This document shows positions 25,101 to 32,846 of a stretch of 64,000 bases of DNA, piece after piece. How positions within the stretch are numbered: position 1 is the first letter of the stretch; each line of letters begins with the position of its first letter. Made by a program: the position numbers and the translations under genes. The notes beneath the pieces were generated by a model. That model was not told the origin of the DNA and searched no databases. It saw only the letters and a list, made by a program, of their open reading frames with translations. Source of the stretch: Symbiodinium kawagutii. Its lineage: Eukaryota; Sar; Dinophyceae; Suessiales; Symbiodiniaceae. The stretch lies in NCBI GenBank assembly GCA_009767595.1, contig VSDK01001179.1:62692-126691 (forward strand). Reading direction: 5' to 3'.

Positions 25101-25641
25101 CAGTTATGGGAGGCAAACAAGCTGGTTGTCGACCCATCACTACTTGATATGGAGTTACTCCACCGACATGTGTTAATGCATTTCCCATGAAAACACAATT
25201 TGCAAGTAGTGTCCCAAAACTGATGTCTAGTCCTTCTCTGATGGCTTGGGCTTCGTATACGTGCATTGCATGACGAAGGATGGCTCCACGTCTTTCGACG
25301 TATCTGGCATGTTGATCTTTTCCTTTTACTTTAACATCAACTCCTTGACGTTTCAAACGTGCTTTAGCTGAGTCATTATTAAGGCCAGATTCTGGATCAA
25401 TTACCAATAGTTTTGGTGGTCCAAAAATTGAAACCCAGGCTGTTTGAAAGTGATGGAGGAGAGTGTCTTCCGCTTTGTTGGGTACTTCAACTGCCACATG
25501 CCAACGTGAAGCTCTGCAAACGAAATGCTGCACGATATATTCCTTATAGAACAATAGATCCGTTTCAACGACTTCGTTGAAGCTCATTGCAATGGACACT
25601 GCTGGTTGTGTTTCTCGTGCTCTTGGTGCCCATTTCCTACA
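22177..25641 (-). CDS. pol: Pol, second part: integrase, reverse transcriptase, RNase H
   Basis: It continues in the same frame directly after the TAA at 25642-25644. The first residues supply the missing finger Cys and CRKWAPRARE. Numbering starts at the GTG at 25599. The integrase core shows D14 (VETDLLFYKE), D68 (LLVIDPESGLNND) and E102 (RYVERRGAILRHAMHV); a GWTGPYEVV segment marks the integrase C-terminus. Reverse transcriptase spans about 595-870, with VDISKAFLQG (D686) and IHVDDIKMAG (D795, D796). RNase H of copia type has YSDSAFS (D947), TFAAELLAL (E998), FIDARSVHG (D1047) and DMVCDGLTKG (D1098). All catalytic residues are present. It ends 88 bp before the 3' LTR. Confidence 0.9.
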   Translation of the reverse strand, partial: CRKWAPRARETQPAVSIAMSFNEVVETDLLFYKEYIVQHFVCRASRWHVAVEVPNKAEDTLLHHFQTAWVSIFGPPKLLVIDPESGLNNDSAKARLKRQGVDVKVKGKDQHARYVERRGAILRHAMHVYEAQAIREGLDISFGTLLANCVFMGNALTHVGGVTPYQVVMGRQPACLPPITDNAGIQERIDARIRELALQSMISATSASRINRALGTHTTPSGVNKFAPGDIVELYRTPSSKDVSGWTGPYEVVQCKGEEGIVTLKIHGQVRPYRIQDVRIAHFVHVMTLYGHTSPDTGINAMSYIHEFLEHLSPGRIETFGYLDGRLTKASRKWPKMTHVLDFVIQNFLQLTDVSAVRIGRNINRLPKLSTNQHSIIFNWSMTVPDNMAIHSSETSMVPVSKVFGDQFDHMAVMQCFQVGRDWGLTLDDSTGTSADGGLRSVDLDRNIEVDRSVGRLSTITEESHVSDSNPEVEALFLQHFADAHPSDVAELKELCYLALNEGEEVYNGELDMITFYDVYDPPPDEEMTFYTESLYDTLEYDSHCEPYLELFISGEISACFNDEQILHNTPMKMSVFLNAEAKKEVIDRDTDLLTAQEMIIHKSLVDEATLAEYKTWEKYKCFERIPKAECRILIDAKLVIKWKYVDGKRTIRVRMALRGFKEPIDDNEVTFSATAQRISQKILASEAACHPEWKFVAVDISKAFLQGLTFGQMHSLTGEPEKHISFTVPKGTAHLLRQIPGYKDFDERHEALRCLKPGTGCRDAPRAFNLRLVQLLKHLGLQPSMYDPQFMMMFKNQKLVLVITIHVDDIKMAGEEQEIQRLTKRLESEFGKLTYHDEDFTNCGIHHKRLPDGSVIMDQDEYVKAFKPIHPKHYHHLPKDAECTPQLQALFWSLLGAVAYACLTQSWIHVYIIALQRATQSPTVAHIRKLNALTRELQKRPQKLTYTSMKCSRTLHVYSDSAFSREGDKGYALRGAMFFRVGKTAAGERYHLIESISQSHKLVVRSTFAAELLALTASTDQSFIILVTLHELVCGPLTPHASLKLREDGGYHFSLDIFIDARSVHGAIGNETFKCPTEKSLLSHVAWMKQLIASRIVTALAWVDTRDMVCDGLTKGSVQRSAIIQAMQGFVKRLHPAVYIRSVAEASSGLHEG

Positions 25642-28179
25642 TTATCTACAAGTAGCGATTATGTCTGGAATATACTTGATGACTTCTTCATTGACCCCTG
25701 CGTTCCTAAGAACACTAGTCATGTTTGTGACTCCGGCATGCCACCATCTAAGGTGTAGTTGTCTAAGGGTCCTAATGATTGTAGGTTCATGTCTGGATCT
25801 AAATGCTCTAAGGCTATGGGTCACATCGAATCGAGTCCAGTCAGATGGTGCTTCTTGTCCTGCTTCAGCATCAACAAATCGTCTGTTTGGCCCTCTAGGA
25901 ATTCTGACTACTGCTCCTTCCGCTTGTTCAGCCTCTTCAGGCACAGGCACAATCTGGCCTTCGCCTTCTCCAATGTTCTCAAGTGGTGCCTGTTCTCTGC
26001 GAATGCCTGAAGATGAGCTAGCCTCTTCCCTACGGACACCGGATGCTGAGCTAGCAAGATCTGACCCGTCTGGCAACTGGGCCTGTGCGTCCTGAACTGG
26101 AATCTCATCGGCTCTGACCGCTGGGTCTCTCGGATGCTTTCCAACGCGATGATGACCTCTTCTGTGGGCTAAGGTAACGTGTTTACATTTTCCTGGCTCA
26201 TAAGTGTGACTCTCATGGGCCATTGGTCTATTAGCCTTACAACCGGGACATTCATAGGTGATAGCTTGATCGAGGGGATATTTACAAACACCAGGCTCAC
26301 GTGTATGTCTTTTATCATTTCTGCGCAAGTGACCTTTGCATCCTGGACATACTTTAGCTGGCGCTTTGTCTTCTGATTTGTCTTCTTCTGTTTCTTCTGC
26401 CATAGCTTCTACATCGAAATCATGTGGATCTGCTCCTGCGGCGATGGATGGGTATGCCAGGGTATTCAACCGTTTAATTTTGATGATTCCGTCAACTATA
26501 GCATTAGCCATGCGCCAGGGCCATACCTTACAGTAGTTGGCCTTTCCTCCCTCTAAAAGCTCGTGTTCGTGGTCTCCAGGACATACAAAGCCCTCTAGCG
26601 GCTCTAACAAGGCTTTGTGATTCGCTACTAGCTTTGTGGGTTTCTTCGCGAATCCTCCGTCAGGTCCTTTCTGACCAGCTGCACATTGATGAATGACAAG
26701 TTGTAAGGTGCTTCTTTTCTTAAACACATTAACCCATTCACTTTCTTCCCAGAGTCTAGATGGATGGGGTTGTTCAACCAAGAAATATAATCCCAATTCA
26801 TCCATTAGGAGTGCTACTTTACCACAGAACTTTCCATGCGGTCTGGCTTGATTCAAACTTCTCTGCCAAGAATTGTACGCAACTTCCTTTACCAGGTTTG
26901 ACATTGGTCCATACGGTGTGCATGTTGGTGCCATGATGGCAACTAGTGGTTTATGTTCCTTGATATAATCAAGTACTTTCTGCTGGTTGTTCGCATTGTT
27001 CAGGTCACACGAACAAACGATGTCGAAATTGTCACCTGCACACAGTCCTTTCCTGATAGCGATGTGGCTGCATCTGGCTTCACCCCCACATAGTTCTATG
27101 ATATCAAGTTTACGTACCCTGGCACTGGCGTAGTGCAAAGCTTCTTGAAGATCAACGAAGTAGGAGTTATTATTCTTGGGTGTCTGATCAAGTACATTCT
27201 GCATCAACAATACTGGAAGGTTTTCTGTGGGGTCATCGGGTTCTATGTCCGGGTCTACTCCCAGTCCACTAAGGTCGGTACCGCAATCATCATAATGATC
27301 TTCCACGACAAATTTTCTTTTCTTTGGCGCAATTCCCTTGGCTTTCATCTCTTTCTGTCTGATCTTCTGTTGTTCTTTCTGCCAAGTTGGATAATTGTCG
27401 AGTGGTACATCATTGGGTTTGGATTCATCCTGAGTTGTGGCGTGTGGCACATTCTCCAGATCGGTATCATTAAAGACATGTTCGCTCATTAGAGCGGAAG
27501 CATGCAAGTCGGGTGTTTCCTGTGAAGTTGTGGTGCATGGTCTTTTATGAGGATTGCAATCGGGAAGTACTTCTTTTAGGATTGCAATTGATATTTTGTG
27601 TGCTGCTTCGTTGCGTTGCTTATCACAATATTGAGTTAGCCAATCCATGATGTGGTGATCCACTTCGCATTTACATGAATGGCTTTTCAAATTGACGTTC
27701 TGAGAGAGCGTTACCAAACAAGCACTTGATGGATGATCATTGGCGTGGCTTATCTTAAGACCAAAATGACATAGTCGATGGTAGGATAAACGCCATTCAG
27801 GGTTTTGGCTGATCAGATTTATCCCTGGATGGCGCCAAGCCGCGCCGAATGCTCCAATCAAGATGACTGGTGTCTGGCTTTCTTCACACGCAAGTAGCAG
27901 TTGACGAACTTCCTCAAGACATGCACTGTACTTCTCTGGAGGAACGTGCTTGCCACGGATTGGCATGTTAAACCAAGCAAACTTATACTTTCCGAGTCTG
28001 ATATTCTTTGGGATCGAATGCTTGGTGTAAAGAATGGTTCGGGGATCAACTGTATCGGTTATATAGTGGTGCTTAGATTGGAGAAATTCTGGAACAATTA
28101 CGTCCTCAGAAACCACTATTGCATGATCGGGTTCTTTAAACAGCTCATCGGATTCATTCTGTTGGTAGGCAATTACAGA
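25642..28179 (-). CDS. pol: Pol, first part: methyltransferase-like domain, zinc knuckles, start of integrase
   Basis: Open from 28179 to a TAA at 25642; no ATG for about 70 codons, so it is not independently initiated. Numbering starts at the GTG at 28116. Residues 338-524 resemble a cytosine-C5 methyltransferase fold: IIELCGGEARCSH (motif I-like), VAIMAPTCTPYGP (motif IV-like, possible catalytic C399), LYFLVEQPHPSRLWEE (motif VI-like, E448), then a conserved-looking KKPTKLVANH...CPGDHEHELLEGG tail. C590/C593/H604/C611 and C623/C626/H637/C644 are two knuckles of identical spacing, C-x2-C-x10-H-x6-C. The end (LHLRWWHAGVTNM, H788, H793, C823) is the integrase HHCC finger, cut by the stop before its last Cys. 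Methyltransferase identity is inferred from motifs only. Confidence 0.8.
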   Translation of the reverse strand, partial: SVIAYQQNESDELFKEPDHAIVVSEDVIVPEFLQSKHHYITDTVDPRTILYTKHSIPKNIRLGKYKFAWFNMPIRGKHVPPEKYSACLEEVRQLLLACEESQTPVILIGAFGAAWRHPGINLISQNPEWRLSYHRLCHFGLKISHANDHPSSACLVTLSQNVNLKSHSCKCEVDHHIMDWLTQYCDKQRNEAAHKISIAILKEVLPDCNPHKRPCTTTSQETPDLHASALMSEHVFNDTDLENVPHATTQDESKPNDVPLDNYPTWQKEQQKIRQKEMKAKGIAPKKRKFVVEDHYDDCGTDLSGLGVDPDIEPDDPTENLPVLLMQNVLDQTPKNNNSYFVDLQEALHYASARVRKLDIIELCGGEARCSHIAIRKGLCAGDNFDIVCSCDLNNANNQQKVLDYIKEHKPLVAIMAPTCTPYGPMSNLVKEVAYNSWQRSLNQARPHGKFCGKVALLMDELGLYFLVEQPHPSRLWEESEWVNVFKKRSTLQLVIHQCAAGQKGPDGGFAKKPTKLVANHKALLEPLEGFVCPGDHEHELLEGGKANYCKVWPWRMANAIVDGIIKIKRLNTLAYPSIAAGADPHDFDVEAMAEETEEDKSEDKAPAKVCPGCKGHLRRNDKRHTREPGVCKYPLDQAITYECPGCKANRPMAHESHTYEPGKCKHVTLAHRRGHHRVGKHPRDPAVRADEIPVQDAQAQLPDGSDLASSASGVRREEASSSSGIRREQAPLENIGEGEGQIVPVPEEAEQAEGAVVRIPRGPNRRFVDAEAGQEAPSDWTRFDVTHSLRAFRSRHEPTIIRTLRQLHLRWWHAGVTNMTSVLRNAGVNEEVIKYIPDIIATCR
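27505..27530 (-). promoter_or_regulatory. Internal copy of the polypurine tract and LTR edge
   Basis: Inside pol, the coding strand carries CAACTTCACAGGAAACACCC followed by GACTTG. It matches the sequence at the 3' LTR border (22084-22109), including the first LTR bases, apart from two single-base indels. It could be a central polypurine tract like those of Ty1 and lentiviruses. Confidence 0.4.
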
Positions 28180-28182
28180 TCA
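28173..28182 (-). promoter_or_regulatory. Gag-to-pol frame junction (-1)
   Basis: The pol frame is -1 relative to gag. It opens just after its own TGA (28182-28180), and gag stops at TAA (28175-28173), leaving a window of a few bases (TCTG). No classical slippery heptamer is visible. Because pol has no early ATG, a shift, a splice or an indel must join the frames. Confidence 0.5.
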
Positions 28183-31100
28183 GCATCTCCACCATCCTCT
28201 TCATCATCCCACCCCACCCTCTGTCTGCTCTTCGCCCTCGGGCCCGCGATACGGCGACGCTCCCTTGTGATTCCTCTCGAATCTGTCTCCTCATACATGG
28301 ATGTCATCACACCAACCTTGTTCAAAGTGGTGGATCCTGTCGCCGTACCTGGGTATCCTGGTGGTGGATGTGGTGGTTCCATTGGGCGTCTTGGGGGTGG
28401 TCCAGCTGGTTCTTTCGGTTTATGTGCTGGTGGTGGCCCGGCTGGTTCAGGTGGTCTCATAGATGGTGGTGGGCCAGCTGGCTCTGGCGGTCTTGATGAT
28501 GTTGCACCTGAGGGTTTTGATGATGATGATGCCACTGATGGTTCAGCAGGATCGGCTGCGGCATGCCATGGTGCACCTTGAAGTAGTTCTGTATTCGTTC
28601 TTGGGAATTGTGAGAACGTTGCTGATGGAGTTGATACTTTTGGAGCTACATTCAAGGGTACGGATGGCTTGGGAACGATTGCAACAAAGTCTGTTCCTGC
28701 AGCATGCAATGGCACAGCAAGACCTGAGTCTCTCCTAGGGGGTGGTTCCATCAACCACCATGCCCCTGTCTTGGCCGATGCGCCCTGCTCCATCGCCCCA
28801 ACTGAACCTCGAGCCGGATGAGTGGCCCTCATTGCCTTCGCCTTGGCCTTCATCTTCTCAATCGCGGCCTTCGTCACAGTGACGGTCTTGGCACTGACCA
28901 CAGCTTTCTCCTTTCCACCTGGTTTAGCTGGGGTGCTCGAAGGTTCAGATGCTTTGGCAGTGGGTTTTGCCTTGGTGGGTGAAGTGGATGGTGGTGGTGA
29001 TGCTGGTGCTGGTAGTGGTGGTGGTGAGCTTGGTGCATGTAAGGGTGGTTCTGGTGGAAATGGATATGTTTCAGCTTTGGCTGTTGGCCCCACTGTCGTT
29101 GGACGTGGTAAACGAGGTACTGATGCAGTAGTCGTAGTTGTCACAGTGGGGATGGCTGTTGTTGCAATAGGCATAGCGGATGGTCTCACAGCTGGCTGAC
29201 TGGGTCTTGCAATGGGAATTGAGGTGGTGTGTGTCTTGGGGATGACTGGAATTGTGCTGGATTCAGTTGGTGGTGCAGGTGGTGGCGCTGATGGCTTGGG
29301 TTCTGTAGCTGATGTTGGCATTGGTGCTGCTTTCGGGGCTGATGATGCTGCTGTTGGTGCTGGTGAATCAAGTGATGGTCCAACAATGGCCTTTGGTGCT
29401 GCTGCTGGTGCTGGTGCTGCGGTCGATGGTGCTGCTGTTGATGGTGATGCTTTTCCTACCCTCTCTGGCTCTGGGCTCGGACTCACACGATACCGCCTAG
29501 ATGGGGAAGGGCTCACACTCTTAACAGCCGGTCCAGCCTTTGGTTCTGCAGCAGCAGTGGACGACGAAGCACCTGATGCACCTTCACCAGATGCATATGG
29601 ATTCGCACCTTCACCTGCTCCAAGATCAGCCGGCCTACCCATCTCCTGTTGAAGCATTGCATGGAGTTCAAAGACAGTCCTATGTACTCCACCTGCTAAG
29701 TTCGGCAGGTTTGCAAATGCATCGGTTTTGAAGATAAGATGTCCGCTTGGCGCTCTTTCCAAAGGAATGTGGATACAGCCGGGACCCCAATGGATCGTGT
29801 AATCACTCGCTGACGTCAATGTCAACATCTCTCTACCGGGTGTCATCTCAAGGACAGCTCTATGGCTACAAATGGATTTCAATCCCAGCAGTGCAGGAAG
29901 TGAGGCACCAGAACCAGTGACTGTGGGGGCATCGAAAGTGAATCGGGAGCTCTCACCACGTGTGATGTCACCTGGTTCTCGAGGTGCTTCTGGATGCAGT
30001 GTGTTGGGGACTGCAATCGGCATCGAACATACATTTGTGCATGATTGAGTACCATTTCCTACACCTTTGATTGAGAGTGGATTACGCATTGGGGTCTTTG
30101 TGGATTGGTATCCATGTTCCCTAGCAATCTGAGCCTGTCGGATAGCCCAATTTTCTCCTGCCAAGTTCGTGTAAGCGCCTGGGTCCACAACGATCGACTG
30201 GCGTCCGGGAGCACTCGTCTCACTGTGGTACACGCTTGAATCACTTGGCCACCAAGGAAAATGACCATCAGGAGTTCCAAAACCTTCATCGCTGTTCCGG
30301 TCAGCCGGTAATGGGGTCCTGGGGGTCTCTTGGTGGGGAGATATGTAAGTGAAAGTTGCAACAACACGCCCTGATCCTCGGCAACAAGGACAAGGTGGGT
30401 CTTCTTCCACTAACAATTGTTGGGTCCAACATTCAGCATGGGTGGTATGGCGACATGGGAAACGAACCAATTGATCTTGATTTTGGTAATCCTCAATGCA
30501 AATTGGGCAAACCCTCTCGTCGCCTTCATACACCACACTGGATGGCTCCCGCGACACATCAAAGTTCCTCCTCGCAGGTGCCTCCGGCCTCTCCTCACGG
30601 GGACGAGTCCTCCCACCTACCTCATGGAACTCCTGCAGCCGGTCCGCATCAGGATGACGGTACCGGGGTGCAGACTGAAGATCACGGCCAATGTTCGACC
30701 TCTCACCTGGGTTCCGCTGCAAAGCTTCCTGAACCATGTGAAAGTCTCCAATGACAGCTGTGTTGTGATCATCCAGCTGATTAGTCACCTCTCGGCTGAT
30801 GTGACTAACATGTCGCGGTTGTGCTGGGGTTCTCCCATGGAGGAATGCAAAATCCCGCATCCTTGCCCAAGGGGGCACTTCAGCTGGTGGTGGTTGGTAA
30901 TAATACCGTTGTGGTGGTTGTTGAAAAGGTGATTGCACATTGTCGTGTGTGTGGAAGGTTTCCCATGGTGTTACAAGTGGAGGCAATCCGCCTGCTTGTT
31001 GTTCAACCTCAACGGGGAAGAGGTTCCGTTGGGGTTGAGGCAATCCGCCTGCTTGTGGTTGTGTTGGAATTGATGGTACTGAGAAAGGTCCTTGCTGTTG

Positions 31101-32846
31101 TGGTGGTAGTGAAGTTGGGATTGACCAATGCTCCGTTGATGGCTGTTGTGATTGCGCTGATGGATGTTGTGATTGAGCTGAGTTCGGTCTCGTCGGCACT
31201 GAATCCTGAGCAGCAGTGGCTGTCGACGGCATTGGGGTGGTCATGTCGTGTCGGATGAAGGGATTCAGTTGGGGATGGAATGACATGGGGTTCTGATATC
31301 CACTCACTGATCCAAATGCTGTGGCCACATTGAAGGAGTGATCCGGTCTGGCAGTACCTAACAACGGGGGTTGTGGATTGATGACTGCACCTACGACACG
31401 GGTCGGCTGATATCGCGACCAAGCATTCTCTGTGGAAACATGTGGATGTGGAAACTGTGCCCCTGCCCAAGGATCGGATGGTTCTTGTTCATCTGCAGGT
31501 TCAACCATAAGGTACGTGGTGGGGGTGATCTGCCCTACCACTCCTGCATCCATGGGGGTCTCAATGAACAAGTTGGACGTATGCTGCTGTGCTCGTCTCG
31601 GGCACTTTGCCACCAAATGCTCCTCACTGCCGCATTCATGGCACTGCATGGTCCTCCCATCCTTTCCCTTTGGATTTCCCTTCCTTCCCTTCCCTTTCCC
31701 ACTGGACTTCCGGAACCCTCTCGCACGCATGGCGGGGAAACACTCTTGAAGTTCATATTCGCTCAGGCTCGCTACATAAGCCGATGCTGATGTGTGGGAT
31801 ATTCGGGAATGCTTACCACCTACCTTCGCCTTGCCACCTTTGCCCTTCCCCTTGACCATTCTGCGCTTAGCGAATCGTCTGACCTTTCGAGTAGGCTTAC
31901 CCATGTAGGATCTCCATCGGGCTTTAGCATTGCTATAAGCCCACCACAGGGTCTCTGCGTTCTCATCTGGATGGTCCTCAGCCCAATTGATGTCTTCACA
32001 GTCCGACGATGTGTCAGTGTCGGTACCGCTTTCAATCAAGAAGGCTGCTGATTCGTCTGGTGGCGCTGGCGCTACGGGGAAGTATCCAGGATGTGCACTA
32101 TGCGCGCTAGGATCGAATTGATGCCAATCACCTGAAGGTGGGTCATGCGCTTGGGGATCTCCTACATAGTAATGGCTTGAGGAACTAGCGCTCGGCCTAA
32201 GTACGCTCGCCAAATTACCCGGTGATCCCTCAATGATGTGTCCCATACGCCTCAGTGCAGCTTTCAGCTGGTTGAAAGCATCTTCGTCTCCCGGCAATGC
32301 ACCCTGGAATGGCTGCAGCAATGTCAGCAATTGCTGATCACTGACTCCAATCGCTCGGATGAGTATCCAACTAAGGCCTTGCCAATTTAAGACCAATCCA
32401 CCGGTCTCAGCTGCCCTCTGTCGGATTGTATCAAAGCGATTCAACAATTGGTCCACCCTCTCATTCGCTGGCGATCTAGTAAAGCTCATCAATTCCCCAA
32501 TCGCGCCCATCCTCACCTCCTCCCCCAGCCTGGCGAACCTGGTTGAGAGATTGTACATCAAGAATGTCAGGGGATCAGTGGCAACTCCATTGATCACGCC
32601 GCCACGCACCAAGATGTCAGGGGGGATGGAACGACCATACTCACGGGCACTTCCTTGAAGTACACTGAGAACTGCTGCAGCTTTACGGGAATTGTCATTG
32701 CCTTCTGTCATCATCGACCACACTAGCACATCTCTACTCCAATGGCTAAAGGGATAATGACTTTCCATTTCGGGGGACCAGTTCGGGGGTAACCTAGGAT
32801 GTTGCTGCCTACCTCCCTGATTACCATGCAACACAGTGCCAGCCAA
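28173..32846 (-). CDS. gag-pro: Gag-protease polyprotein with RING finger
   Basis: The frame is open from 32966 to a TAA at 28173-28175. The ORF start at 32846 is a TTG; the first ATG is at 32768 (MESHYPFSHW). Residue numbers count from 32846. Residues 21-215 match the dinoflagellate copia Gag type as I know it (PPNWSPEMESHYPFSHWSRD; RFDTIRQRAAETGG; LLTLLQPFQGALPGD). C402-C405-H410-C415 is a CCHC zinc knuckle. A Gln/Pro-rich linker follows. C780-C783-C798-H800-H803-C806-C819-C822 forms a RING-H2 finger. VVDPGAYTNLAGE (about 886-898) resembles the retropepsin D-T/S-G-A motif with Pro in the middle. The last 500 residues are Ala/Pro/Ser-rich. The conserved PPNWSPE lies upstream of the first ATG, so initiation is unclear. 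Confidence 0.85.
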   Translation of the reverse strand: MAGTVLHGNQGGRQQHPRLPPNWSPEMESHYPFSHWSRDVLVWSMMTEGNDNSRKAAAVLSVLQGSAREYGRSIPPDILVRGGVINGVATDPLTFLMYNLSTRFARLGEEVRMGAIGELMSFTRSPANERVDQLLNRFDTIRQRAAETGGLVLNWQGLSWILIRAIGVSDQQLLTLLQPFQGALPGDEDAFNQLKAALRRMGHIIEGSPGNLASVLRPSASSSSHYYVGDPQAHDPPSGDWHQFDPSAHSAHPGYFPVAPAPPDESAAFLIESGTDTDTSSDCEDINWAEDHPDENAETLWWAYSNAKARWRSYMGKPTRKVRRFAKRRMVKGKGKGGKAKVGGKHSRISHTSASAYVASLSEYELQECFPAMRARGFRKSSGKGKGRKGNPKGKDGRTMQCHECGSEEHLVAKCPRRAQQHTSNLFIETPMDAGVVGQITPTTYLMVEPADEQEPSDPWAGAQFPHPHVSTENAWSRYQPTRVVGAVINPQPPLLGTARPDHSFNVATAFGSVSGYQNPMSFHPQLNPFIRHDMTTPMPSTATAAQDSVPTRPNSAQSQHPSAQSQQPSTEHWSIPTSLPPQQQGPFSVPSIPTQPQAGGLPQPQRNLFPVEVEQQAGGLPPLVTPWETFHTHDNVQSPFQQPPQRYYYQPPPAEVPPWARMRDFAFLHGRTPAQPRHVSHISREVTNQLDDHNTAVIGDFHMVQEALQRNPGERSNIGRDLQSAPRYRHPDADRLQEFHEVGGRTRPREERPEAPARRNFDVSREPSSVVYEGDERVCPICIEDYQNQDQLVRFPCRHTTHAECWTQQLLVEEDPPCPCCRGSGRVVATFTYISPHQETPRTPLPADRNSDEGFGTPDGHFPWWPSDSSVYHSETSAPGRQSIVVDPGAYTNLAGENWAIRQAQIAREHGYQSTKTPMRNPLSIKGVGNGTQSCTNVCSMPIAVPNTLHPEAPREPGDITRGESSRFTFDAPTVTGSGASLPALLGLKSICSHRAVLEMTPGREMLTLTSASDYTIHWGPGCIHIPLERAPSGHLIFKTDAFANLPNLAGGVHRTVFELHAMLQQEMGRPADLGAGEGANPYASGEGASGASSSTAAAEPKAGPAVKSVSPSPSRRYRVSPSPEPERVGKASPSTAAPSTAAPAPAAAPKAIVGPSLDSPAPTAASSAPKAAPMPTSATEPKPSAPPPAPPTESSTIPVIPKTHTTSIPIARPSQPAVRPSAMPIATTAIPTVTTTTTASVPRLPRPTTVGPTAKAETYPFPPEPPLHAPSSPPPLPAPASPPPSTSPTKAKPTAKASEPSSTPAKPGGKEKAVVSAKTVTVTKAAIEKMKAKAKAMRATHPARGSVGAMEQGASAKTGAWWLMEPPPRRDSGLAVPLHAAGTDFVAIVPKPSVPLNVAPKVSTPSATFSQFPRTNTELLQGAPWHAAADPAEPSVASSSSKPSGATSSRPPEPAGPPPSMRPPEPAGPPPAHKPKEPAGPPPRRPMEPPHPPPGYPGTATGSTTLNKVGVMTSMYEETDSRGITRERRRIAGPRAKSRQRVGWDDEEDGGDADL

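Noticed and set aside
28463..32658. Many plus-strand ORFs across the retrotransposon
   Set aside because: Antisense shadows of Gag-protease with no independent motifs.
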